20,931 bases of DNA, taken from the IMG/VR virus record IMGVR_UViG_3300037963_004273, positions 1 through 20,931 of that record; one strand, written 5' to 3'. Positions within the stretch are counted from its first letter, which is position 1. The number at the start of each line of letters is the position of its first letter. Below are positions 15,374 to 20,931 of the stretch, piece after piece. This DNA comes from a virus. The notes below the pieces were generated by a model. It made no database searches. It was not told the origin of the DNA and saw only the letters and a program-made list of their open reading frames with translations. A program made the translations under genes and the position numbers.

Positions 15374-15706
15374 ATGAAATTAACAAGTTTTTTAGATGGT
15401 TTGGCTTTTACTCCAGAGAGGGCTCATATAAATGGCTTTTATTTTTTTAAACCCTCTGAAACACTGTTAGAAGATTACAGTAAATTACAAGACAACGAAT
15501 GGGAAGAGTTTTTAGTTGGTTTTATATACTGGGTTGATATTACTGGTATAGAACACAAATTTGCCAAAGTAATAAAACACGCTGATGACAGTTTAAGTTT
15601 AAATATTTACGTTTTAGGCAAATTAGTAATCGTACAAATAGACCAAACCATGATTGATGAATTTAGAAAAACAGATAAAAAAGAAGTAATTTTTCTATAT
15701 AATTAA
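15374..15706 (+). CDS. Hypothetical protein, 110 residues
   Basis: Starts 28 bases after the previous stop. Mixed alpha/beta, with MKLTSFLDGLAFTPERAHIN, then WEEFLVGFIYWVDITGIEHK and VLGKLVIVQIDQTMIDEFRK. No family recognised. It ends just before a candidate promoter and a 65-base gap, so it is probably the last gene of the second small-gene block. Confidence 0.55.
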   Translation: MKLTSFLDGLAFTPERAHINGFYFFKPSETLLEDYSKLQDNEWEEFLVGFIYWVDITGIEHKFAKVIKHADDSLSLNIYVLGKLVIVQIDQTMIDEFRKTDKKEVIFLYN

Positions 15707-15737
15707 TTTGTATATATATATTTTTTTACTACTTTTA
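15707..15737 (+). promoter_or_regulatory. Candidate Bacteroidota promoter (TTTG, 19 bp, TACTTTTA)
   Basis: TTTG at 15707-15710 and TACTTTTA at 15730-15737, 19 bases apart, matching TAnnTTTG except for the last base. It lies about 35 bases before the ATG at 15772, in a gene-free stretch, and would drive the recombination genes. Confidence 0.45.
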
Positions 15738-15771
15738 TTAAAATTTTAATTTATATAAAAAAGATAACAAA

Positions 15772-16236
15772 ATGAGAACATTTAACAAGTACAAAAAAAA
15801 TTTGAAAGTTGTAATGAGCAACGGAGAAAACTTTGTAAAAAGCTATGATACTTTAGTAGCTAAAATTGACAGAGGCAACAATAAACTTTATCAGTTAGGT
15901 TATTGGAGTATGACAACACAAAAACACATTAATTATGCAGCTTATGAACTGGGGTTGGAATTAATAAGAGAAGATGATAAAGAAAATATTGAAACTAACA
16001 AACCAAAACAAGAGGATAGTTTTGCACTGGGTTTTATGGGTGCATTTTTACAGTTAGGACAATTAACCAAATTTAAAAACATTGAAGAAGAAATAAAGTA
16101 TAAAGAAAAAATTGTTTTTTCTACTATGAAATTTGAAATACCAAATTGGCAAAAACCAAATGACTGGAACGATATATCAAATGAGGAAAAATTAGAAAGA
16201 TTAAATAAAATACAAACAGTTAATTTAAATAAATAG
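15772..16236 (+). CDS. Phage-conserved hypothetical protein, 154 residues
   Basis: Preceded by a 65-base AT-rich gap with a candidate promoter. The N-terminal ~70 residues, SYDTLVAKIDRGNNKLYQLG followed by YWSMTTQKHINYAAYELGLE, resemble a small phage domain (pattern: gly-x-trp-ser-x-thr-thr-x-lys-his-ile-asn) that I have seen in many dsDNA phages. The C-terminal half is acidic and helical (QEDSFALGFMGAFLQLGQLT). Its function is unknown; its location next to the annealing protein gene makes a role in replication or recombination possible. Confidence 0.5.
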   Translation: MRTFNKYKKNLKVVMSNGENFVKSYDTLVAKIDRGNNKLYQLGYWSMTTQKHINYAAYELGLELIREDDKENIETNKPKQEDSFALGFMGAFLQLGQLTKFKNIEEEIKYKEKIVFSTMKFEIPNWQKPNDWNDISNEEKLERLNKIQTVNLNK

Positions 16237-16238
16237 TT

Positions 16239-16799
16239 ATGAGTAAAACCACAGACAAAGTGATAGAAATGGCAGAGGAATTAATGCATATTAATAACCA
16301 AATGAACAGCCAACTAAAAACGGAAAACATTAAGGGAAAACCTTATGTTAATGTAACTGAACGAATAAAAGCGTTTATAGCATACAAATACAATTATAAG
16401 TTAGAAACAGTTTTGCTACAATTTACAGAAGATTATTGTGTATTTAAAGCAATAGTAACAAACGAAAATAATGAAATTGTATCTACTGGACACGCCCACG
16501 AGTTACAAGGTAACAGCTATATTAACAATTTAAGTTATGTAGAAAACTGTGAAACTTCTGCTATTGGAAGGGCTTTAGGTTTTATTGGAATAGGTATTGA
16601 CACCAGTATAGCATCAGCTAATGAAGTTAGAACAGCTATTAAAAACCAAGACAGAAAAATTGTTAAGCGTACAACTTTAAACGGAGATGAGTTTAAAAGA
16701 GCATTAAAAGCAATAGAAAAAGGCGATTACACGAAAGAAAAACTTAAAAAGGAGTATAACCTTAACACAGAGCAAATAAACCTTTTAAAACTAATGTAA
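16239..16799 (+). CDS. Putative single-strand annealing protein (ERF/Sak-like)
   Basis: 186 residues. The central region carries YVNVTERIKAFIAYKYN (~36-52), VFKAIVTNENNEIVSTGHAH and NNLSYVENCETSAIGRALGF with GIGIDTSIASANEV after it. This pattern, and particularly ENCETSAIGRALG, is typical of phage recombination proteins of the Rad52/ERF/Sak group, which anneal complementary single strands. The C-terminal part (GDEFKRALKAIEKGDYTKEK) is a small helical domain. An exonuclease gene overlaps it downstream (TAATG), and annealing protein and exonuclease pairs are a standard recombination module. Family assignment is from memory and should be checked by a profile search. Confidence 0.6.
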   Translation: MSKTTDKVIEMAEELMHINNQMNSQLKTENIKGKPYVNVTERIKAFIAYKYNYKLETVLLQFTEDYCVFKAIVTNENNEIVSTGHAHELQGNSYINNLSYVENCETSAIGRALGFIGIGIDTSIASANEVRTAIKNQDRKIVKRTTLNGDEFKRALKAIEKGDYTKEKLKKEYNLNTEQINLLKLM

Positions 16800-17539
16800 T
16801 GGAAAAATATATAGAAAGAGCAAGTCAATTGCATAGGATAATGTCAAACCCAGTTTCTAAAAAAGCTAAAGAAGCTGGGGAATTATCACTAACTGCTAAA
16901 GGTAGAGTATTAGAAAGATACAATGAATTAAATTATGGTATATATAAAAACATTGATAACAAATTTACATTAAAAGGAACACAGCTTGAAGATGAAAGTA
17001 TTTTGTTATTTAAAAAAGTGTTTGGGGAGTTTAGTTTATTTAAAAATGAAAAAAATTTTAAAGACGAATATTTTACTGGAACACCAGATTTAATTACTGA
17101 TGATTTAGTTATAGATATTAAAACTAAATACAGTTTAGATGGTTTTCAAAAAATGTATTATAATCAAAAACCAGTAGATAAAGCATATATATATCAAATA
17201 CAATGTTATATGCACTTGTTAGGGCTTAAAAGGGGAATGATAGCATTTTGTTTAACTAATAACAGTGAAGAAGGTATTGTTAAAGAAATACAAAGTCAAA
17301 TTTATAAAAGTGATAAAATTAGTTATACAGATTCAGAATATTTACAAATAGAGGAAAAAGTTAGAAAGGAACAAACATTTGATTATTTGCCAGACAATAA
17401 AAGGGTTAAAATGATATTTGTAGATTATAATGAAGATTTAATAGTGCAAATGAAAGAAAGAATAAAACAATGCGATAAATATTACAAATGGATTGATACT
17501 TATGTTTGTGATAATTTAGAAAAAAGTTTGGTTATATAG
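16799..17539 (+). CDS. YqaJ-like/PD-(D/E)XK phage exonuclease
   Basis: 246 residues. Motif series of lambda-exo/YqaJ-type nucleases: a glutamate in GTQLEDESILLFKK (60-73), GTPDLITDDLVIDIKTKYS with Asp97, Asp106 and Lys108 (D...DxK), and the conserved IYQIQCYMHLLG with Gln133 and Tyr137 (QxxxY). The enzyme is expected to resect dsDNA ends with Mg2+ and to hand single strands to the annealing protein encoded just upstream (TAATG coupling). The catalytic residues are intact. Confidence 0.78.
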   Translation: MEKYIERASQLHRIMSNPVSKKAKEAGELSLTAKGRVLERYNELNYGIYKNIDNKFTLKGTQLEDESILLFKKVFGEFSLFKNEKNFKDEYFTGTPDLITDDLVIDIKTKYSLDGFQKMYYNQKPVDKAYIYQIQCYMHLLGLKRGMIAFCLTNNSEEGIVKEIQSQIYKSDKISYTDSEYLQIEEKVRKEQTFDYLPDNKRVKMIFVDYNEDLIVQMKERIKQCDKYYKWIDTYVCDNLEKSLVI

Positions 17540-17557
17540 TAAAAAGTAGTAAATTTA
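17527..17557 (+). promoter_or_regulatory. Candidate Bacteroidota promoter (TTTG, 19 bp, TAAATTTA)
   Basis: TTTG at 17527-17530, inside the last codons of the exonuclease gene, then 19 bases, then TAAATTTA at 17550-17557. One mismatch to TAnnTTTG. It ends 20 bases before the ATG of the ssDNA-binding protein gene at 17578 and could drive it together with the downstream HTH and modification operon. Confidence 0.4.
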
Positions 17558-17577
17558 AAATTTAAAAAAGTAAAATT

Positions 17578-17931
17578 ATGCGATTAAAAGGAAAATTAAT
17601 TAAGATTAATCAAGAACAAGTTATAAATGATAAGTTTAAAAAGCGTGAGTTTATAATAGAAACTTTTGATGAAAAGTACCCACAAACTATAAATTTTCAA
17701 TTAAATAACAACAATGTTAGTTTAATAGATGATTTTAATGTAGGTGAAGCAGTAGAAGTAGAATTTAGAATATCTGGTAAACTATGGACGGATAAAAATG
17801 GTGTTGAAAGGTGTTTTAATAATTTAGTTTGTATAAACTTATTTATAACAGAAACACAAGTTTTATACAAAAAAGATGTTGAGCCAGTTACTAAACACTA
17901 TGTAGAAAATGAAGATGATTTACCATTTTAA
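17578..17931 (+). CDS. DUF3127-type single-stranded DNA-binding protein
   Basis: 117 residues. The pattern GKLIKINQEQVINDKFKKRE, then FIIETFDEKYPQTINFQL, then VGEAVEVEFRISGKLWTDKN and FNNLVCINLFI is that of DUF3127, an OB-fold family in Bacteroidota. The acidic C-terminal tip ENEDDLPF matches the SSB tail (DDxPF) by which SSB proteins recruit replication and repair partners. It probably protects ssDNA during phage replication and recombination. Position after the annealing protein and exonuclease supports this. Confidence 0.75.
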   Translation: MRLKGKLIKINQEQVINDKFKKREFIIETFDEKYPQTINFQLNNNNVSLIDDFNVGEAVEVEFRISGKLWTDKNGVERCFNNLVCINLFITETQVLYKKDVEPVTKHYVENEDDLPF

Positions 17932-17941
17932 AAATTAAAAC

Positions 17942-18154
17942 ATGAAAGCAAAAGATTTAAAAAACTTAACTAAACTATCACAAAAGTTAGTTAAAGAGCA
18001 TTTAATAAAACATAGCAAGACTGAAAGTGGTTTTGCTAAAGAAGCTGGAATACACCCAGCACAGTTATTATTATTTATGAGAAATGAAAGGGGTTTAACA
18101 GCCAAGTCTTTAGAAAATATTGGCGAAATAATTTACAAGTATGACAAAAATTAA
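17942..18154 (+). CDS. Small helix-turn-helix protein
   Basis: 70 residues, starting 10 bases after the SSB-like gene. A helix-turn-helix is apparent: KTESGFAKEAGIHPAQLLLF (~26-45) followed by NERGLTAKSLENIGEIIYKY, similar to XRE/Cro-type DNA-binding domains. It may regulate the phage's own promoters. A large inverted repeat 34 bases downstream of its stop (18188-18238) is a candidate site. The gene overlaps the next gene by 14 bases. Confidence 0.6.
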   Translation: MKAKDLKNLTKLSQKLVKEHLIKHSKTESGFAKEAGIHPAQLLLFMRNERGLTAKSLENIGEIIYKYDKN

Positions 18155-18371
18155 AAAGTTTTTAAGTACGCTTATAGGGTTGTTATTAATACCAGTAGTT
18201 ATATCAATATTTTTTATTGATAGAGTTATACTGGTATTTTTACCTCATGTTAAAAGCAGCACAATAGGAGAAGTTTTTACAGATTTAAAAATGTTGGCTC
18301 ACTCTTTATATAGAGTTGGATTAGTGTTTTTTATTTATTGTATATATTTACTAATTACAAAAGTTATTTAA
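18141..18371 (+). CDS. Small membrane protein, two predicted TM segments
   Basis: 76 residues, overlapping the HTH gene by 14 bases and the ParB-domain gene by one (TAATG). A hydrophobic helix at ~8-34 (STLIGLLLIPVVISIFFIDR then VILVFL) and another at ~58-76 (GLVFFIYCIYLLITKVI) flank a polar loop. No family is recognised. The coding sequence contains a long interrupted inverted repeat at 18188-18238. It precedes the 7-deazaguanine gene cluster, but nothing ties it to DNA modification directly. Confidence 0.5.
   Translation: MTKIKKFLSTLIGLLLIPVVISIFFIDRVILVFLPHVKSSTIGEVFTDLKMLAHSLYRVGLVFFIYCIYLLITKVI
18188..18238 (+). repeat. Large nested inverted repeat/hairpin followed by T-tract
   Basis: Outer arms AATACCAGTA (18188-18197) and TACTGGTATT (18229-18238) are perfectly complementary. 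Inside, TATCAATA (18202-18209) and TATTGATA (18215-18222) also pair perfectly around a 5-base T loop, giving 18 bp in two stems. A run of Ts follows. It lies within the membrane protein gene, upstream of the ParB/dpdA/que operon, and could be an attenuator or an operator. Confidence 0.55.
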
Positions 18372-18904
18372 TGAAAAAAATAGATATAAATAAAATAAAA
18401 GAAAACAGTGAAAACCCTCGTTACATAACAGAGGAAAAATTTGAAAAACTTGTAGAAAGTTTAAAAGAATTTCCAGAAATGTTAGAAGTTAGAGAATTAG
18501 TAGTTGATGAAAACTTTGTTGTATTGGGTGGAAATATGCGATTAAAAGCACTTAAAGCTGTTGGGGTTAAGGAAGTACCATATAAACAAGTAAAGAACTG
18601 GACAGAGCAGCAAAAACGTGAATTTATTATTAAAGATAATATTGGTTTTGGTCAATGGGATTGGGATATACTTGGTAACGAATGGGATAATGAAGAATTA
18701 AATAAGTGGGGTTTACAAACCTATGATATAAAAAATGATATAGAGTTAGATGATTTTTTTGAGGAAAACACCCCACAAGAAAAAATTAATACAAATGTTA
18801 TAACACTGGAATATAATGATGATGATTATAAAGTTATTAATGATATTTTAAGTGGTTTAAATGGCTCTAAAGAGGAAATAATATATAATTTATTAACTAA
18901 ATGA
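18371..18904 (+). CDS. ParB-like (ParB/Sulfiredoxin fold) domain protein
   Basis: 177 residues from the ATG at 18371, chosen because it follows the upstream stop as TAATG and gives the family N-terminus (MKKIDINKIKENSENPRYIT). NPR at 15-17, FPEMLEVRELVVDENF and VVLGGNMRLKALKAVGVKEV (51-70) match the ParB N-terminal domain, with GGNMR as the nucleotide-binding box II. The family includes ParB CTPases and phage proteins, often adjacent to or fused with DNA methyltransferases, but no methyltransferase domain is present here. The C-terminal ~55 residues end in a helical segment (DDYKVINDILSGLNGSKEEI). It is ATGA-coupled to dpdA, suggesting a link to DNA modification or targeting; this is inference. 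Confidence 0.7.
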   Translation: MKKIDINKIKENSENPRYITEEKFEKLVESLKEFPEMLEVRELVVDENFVVLGGNMRLKALKAVGVKEVPYKQVKNWTEQQKREFIIKDNIGFGQWDWDILGNEWDNEELNKWGLQTYDIKNDIELDDFFEENTPQEKINTNVITLEYNDDDYKVINDILSGLNGSKEEIIYNLLTK

Positions 18905-19635
18905 AAGTTTTTTTAGCTGGAAGTGGATGGGAGAAAAGATTATGGATGAAAGATAACTTTTATAAGTTTTATCGCTTACATACTTTTTATCATATTGCTG
19001 AACATGAAGCAAAAGTTATTAATAAATACGATGATTTTTTGCTTGATAGTGGTGCATTTTCTTTTTTTGGTGGAAAGGTTGTAAACTGGGATGAATATTT
19101 AACTGATTATATAAATTTTATTAATAAATATGATGTTAAACTGTTTTTTGAGTTAGATTTATATAGGTTAATAGGTATAAAAGAAACAGAAAAATTAAGA
19201 GCAAGATTAGAAAAAGAAACAAATAAACAAAGTATTCCAGTATTTCATAAAATGTTAGGAATAGATTATTATAAAATGTTATGTAAAAATTATAATTATA
19301 TTGCTATCGGTGCTTCTGGTATGTATGACACTGATTGGACAAGAAAAGACCCTAAAAAACTTTTAAAAATGCTTTTATTCGCAAAAAAACTTAATACTAA
19401 AGTTCATGGATTAGGATATACAAAAATTCCAATGCTTGATAAAATGCCTTTTTACAGTGTTGATTCAACAAGTTGGTTAGCTGGAAGTAGATTTGGAGTA
19501 TTACATTTTTTTAATGGTAGAGATTTAAGAAAAGTAAAAAAACCTTTAGGAACAAGGTTAAAAACATTTAAAACAGCAGAATCTAATTTCTATGAGTGGG
19601 TTAAATTTACAAGTTACGCAAAAGATAATTTATGA
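18901..19635 (+). CDS. dpdA: DpdA-like DNA-guanine transglycosylase (TGT superfamily)
   Basis: 244 residues, short relative to bacterial DpdA (about 400) but in the range of compact phage forms. TGT-family features: FLLDSGAFSFFGG with Asp49-Ser50-Gly51 (the D-S-G-F box that holds the base-binding aspartate), FFELD (82-86), SIPVFHKMLG (111-120), HGLG (169-172), then FYSVDSTSWLAGS with Asp188 as the likely catalytic nucleophile. DpdA enzymes swap guanine in DNA for preQ0 or a derivative. The gene lies in an ATGA-coupled run with the preQ0 genes queC, queD and queE immediately downstream, strongly supporting DNA, not tRNA, modification. No zinc-binding Cys cluster of tRNA TGT is visible. Confidence 0.78.
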   Translation: MKVFLAGSGWEKRLWMKDNFYKFYRLHTFYHIAEHEAKVINKYDDFLLDSGAFSFFGGKVVNWDEYLTDYINFINKYDVKLFFELDLYRLIGIKETEKLRARLEKETNKQSIPVFHKMLGIDYYKMLCKNYNYIAIGASGMYDTDWTRKDPKKLLKMLLFAKKLNTKVHGLGYTKIPMLDKMPFYSVDSTSWLAGSRFGVLHFFNGRDLRKVKKPLGTRLKTFKTAESNFYEWVKFTSYAKDNL

Positions 19636-20309
19636 AAGCAGTAGTGATATTTAGTGGTGGACAAGACTCAACAACTTGTTTAAAATGGGCTATAAATAGA
19701 TATAAAAAGGTTGAGGCAATCACTTTTAATTATGGGCAAAAACATAATATTGAAATAGAGCAAAGTAAAATTATATGTAAAAAATATAATATAAAACAAA
19801 CACTTATAAACATAGATTTTTTAAATACTATTGTAGAAAGTGCTTTAATATCAAATGGGGATATAAACAAAACTAATAAAAAAGAACAGCCAAGCAGTTT
19901 CGTGCCAAATAGAAACCAGTTATTTATCACTTTAGCACATAGTTACGCACAAAAAATTAATTTTAATGTTATTGTTACTGGTGTTTGTCAAACTGATTAT
20001 AATGGTTTTGCTGATTGTAGAGAGAGTTTTATTAAAGCAATAGAGTGGACAACTAATTTAGGAAGTAAAGACAATATAATTATTGAAACTCCATTAATGT
20101 ATTTAACAAAATCAGAAACTTTTTTATTAGCCAAAAAAGAAAATTGTTTAGATGATGTTATAAATTTGTCACATACTTGTTACAATGGTAATAGAGAAAA
20201 ATTAAATGAGTGGGGTTATGGTTGTGATAATTGCCCAGCTTGTAAATTAAGAAAAGAGGGTTATAATAAATTTTTAAAAAATGAGTTACATATCAACAAA
20301 AATATTTGA
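19632..20309 (+). CDS. queC: 7-cyano-7-deazaguanine (preQ0) synthase QueC
   Basis: 225 residues, near the usual family length. It converts 7-carboxy-7-deazaguanine to preQ0 with ATP and ammonia. The PP-loop ATP pyrophosphatase motif SGGQDS is at 8-13, followed by FNYGQKHNIEIEQSK. The mid region has VPNRNQLFITLAHSYAQ and DYNGFADCR (122-130). The C-terminal zinc site consists of Cys183 (HTCY) and Cys198, Cys201 and Cys204 (CDNCPAC). All key residues are present, so it should be active. The start overlaps dpdA as ATGA and the end overlaps queD by 29 bases. Confidence 0.92.
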   Translation: MKAVVIFSGGQDSTTCLKWAINRYKKVEAITFNYGQKHNIEIEQSKIICKKYNIKQTLINIDFLNTIVESALISNGDINKTNKKEQPSSFVPNRNQLFITLAHSYAQKINFNVIVTGVCQTDYNGFADCRESFIKAIEWTTNLGSKDNIIIETPLMYLTKSETFLLAKKENCLDDVINLSHTCYNGNREKLNEWGYGCDNCPACKLRKEGYNKFLKNELHINKNI

Positions 20310-20745
20310 TAATTATTCAGTAGCATTAAGACAACACAAAGCACAGCACTCTCATTGTCAGTTGTTACATGGTTATGCTATTAAATTCAAAGTTTGGTTT
20401 AGTACAGACAAATTAGATGATATGAACTGGGTTGTTGATTTTGGGGGGTTTAAAGATAAACCAGTAGGAAACGGATTAAAAAGTTGGATGAACGATATGT
20501 TTGACCATACGTTATTGATAGAAAAAGATGACCCTTATATAGATATATTTGAACAACTGGGTGTCATGGGTTTAGCAAAAGTTAAAATAATGAATAAAAT
20601 GGGTTGTGAAAATCTTGCAAAGTTAGTATATGATAAATTTAATGATGTATTAAGTAAAACAGATGCTGCAAGGTGTAAAGTGATAAAAGTAGAATGTTTT
20701 GAAAACGATAAAAATTCAGCAATATATGAAAATAGAGGATATTAA
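20281..20745 (+). CDS. queD: 6-carboxytetrahydropterin synthase QueD, phage-type variant
   Basis: 154 residues. The enzyme makes 6-carboxy-5,6,7,8-tetrahydropterin from dihydroneopterin triphosphate. The call rests on the active-site-like blocks HCQLLHGYAIKF (25-36) with Cys26, WVVDFGGFK (50-58), MFDHTLLIEKDDP (73-85) with Asp75 and His76, and VECFEN (137-142). In classical QueD two of three zinc histidines lie in an HGH motif and one lies in an AAH motif; here the motif reads HGY and the AAH position is altered, so metal binding is rearranged. This HGY form seems to occur in other phage QueD-like proteins. The gene overlaps both neighbours. Confidence 0.8.
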   Translation: MSYISTKIFDNYSVALRQHKAQHSHCQLLHGYAIKFKVWFSTDKLDDMNWVVDFGGFKDKPVGNGLKSWMNDMFDHTLLIEKDDPYIDIFEQLGVMGLAKVKIMNKMGCENLAKLVYDKFNDVLSKTDAARCKVIKVECFENDKNSAIYENRGY

Positions 20746-20931
20746 GTTAAATGTTAGTGAAATTTTTTACTCTTTACAAGGCGAGGGAGCAAGAATAGGA
20801 ACTCCAACTATATTTATTAGACTTCAAGGGTGTAAAACTAAACACGCTTGTTTTAAAATGGGTATTAAATGTGATACAGAGTTTGAAAGTGGTAAAGAAA
20901 TGTCTATATTAGATATATTAAAATGGTGTAA
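20726..20931 (+). CDS. queE: 7-carboxy-7-deazaguanine synthase QueE-like radical SAM protein (3' truncated by window edge)
   Basis: The ATG at 20726 overlaps queD by 20 bases and the frame stays open to the end of the window (about 68 codons visible). The start NVSEIFYSLQGEGARIGTPT, then IFIRLQGC, is typical of QueE, which turns carboxytetrahydropterin into 7-carboxy-7-deazaguanine. Radical SAM enzymes of this family normally have CX3CX2C, or CX14CX2C, for the 4Fe-4S cluster; here three cysteines are spaced CX5CX6C (Cys37, Cys43, Cys50) just before the usual D-T. The rest of the protein is outside the window. A functional, divergent QueE is more likely than a broken one, since the surrounding motif is well kept. 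Confidence 0.82.
   Translation, partial: MKIEDIKLNVSEIFYSLQGEGARIGTPTIFIRLQGCKTKHACFKMGIKCDTEFESGKEMSILDILKWC

Noticed and set aside
18338-18370. Upstream non-ATG start extending the ParB-domain protein by 11 residues
   Set aside because: The ATG at 18371 is in the TAATG coupling position and gives the family N-terminus; the extension encodes part of the upstream gene in another frame.
1-20931. tRNA genes, CRISPR arrays, insertion sequences, integrase and attachment sites
   Set aside because: I saw no cloverleaf candidates, no regularly spaced repeats, no transposase or integrase motifs and no terminal repeats; absence of an integrase in this window does not exclude a temperate phage.

Overview
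The window looks like part of a double-stranded DNA tailed phage (or prophage) of a Bacteroidota host, most likely a flavobacterium. The DNA is very AT-rich, every supported gene is on the + strand, and starts are preceded by A-rich leaders rather than Shine-Dalgarno boxes. Several intergenic regions carry the Bacteroidota-type promoter pattern TTTG, 19 bp, TAnnTTTG. The tape-measure, structural and lysis proteins also resemble those I know from Bacteroides and Flavobacterium phages.

Layout: (1) 1-7326, tail and adsorption module: C-terminus of the tape measure protein, a large tail protein with an internal hydrophobic stretch, a 964-residue tail protein ending in a LamG-like domain, a structural protein and small proteins. 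(2) 5847-6122 and 7344-10023, lysis and associated genes: a BhlA/UviB-like small membrane protein, a holin-like protein, a candidate unimolecular spanin, a membrane protein, an N-acetylmuramoyl-L-alanine amidase and a calcineurin-like phosphoesterase. This module ends in a strong intrinsic terminator (10098-10124). (3) 10161-11660, a run of very small unknown proteins behind a strong promoter. (4) 11657-14469, replication: a small phage-conserved protein, a DUF6291-type replication protein whose gene contains a possible origin, a DnaB-type helicase and a NinG/Rap-like protein. (5) 14544-16236, a second block of small unknown proteins behind a near-copy of the same promoter. (6) 16239-18154, recombination: a putative single-strand annealing protein, a YqaJ/PD-(D/E)XK exonuclease, a DUF3127-type ssDNA-binding protein and a small HTH protein. 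(7) 18141-20931 (cut by the window edge): a small membrane protein, a ParB-domain protein, a DpdA-like DNA guanine transglycosylase, then queC, queD and the start of queE.

The last block is the most interesting. It is a tightly overlapping operon that should make preQ0 (7-cyano-7-deazaguanine) and insert it into phage DNA, a known anti-restriction strategy. Its QueD and QueE have altered metal-binding motifs. In addition, I found no GATC site anywhere in the window, although about 50 are expected from base composition. Aspartate codons before C-starting codons are consistently GAC, in a genome that otherwise prefers GAT. The phage therefore seems to combine base modification with elimination of a specific restriction target. 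folE, queF, amidotransferase and other enzymes that would fix the final modified base are not in the window and may lie downstream.
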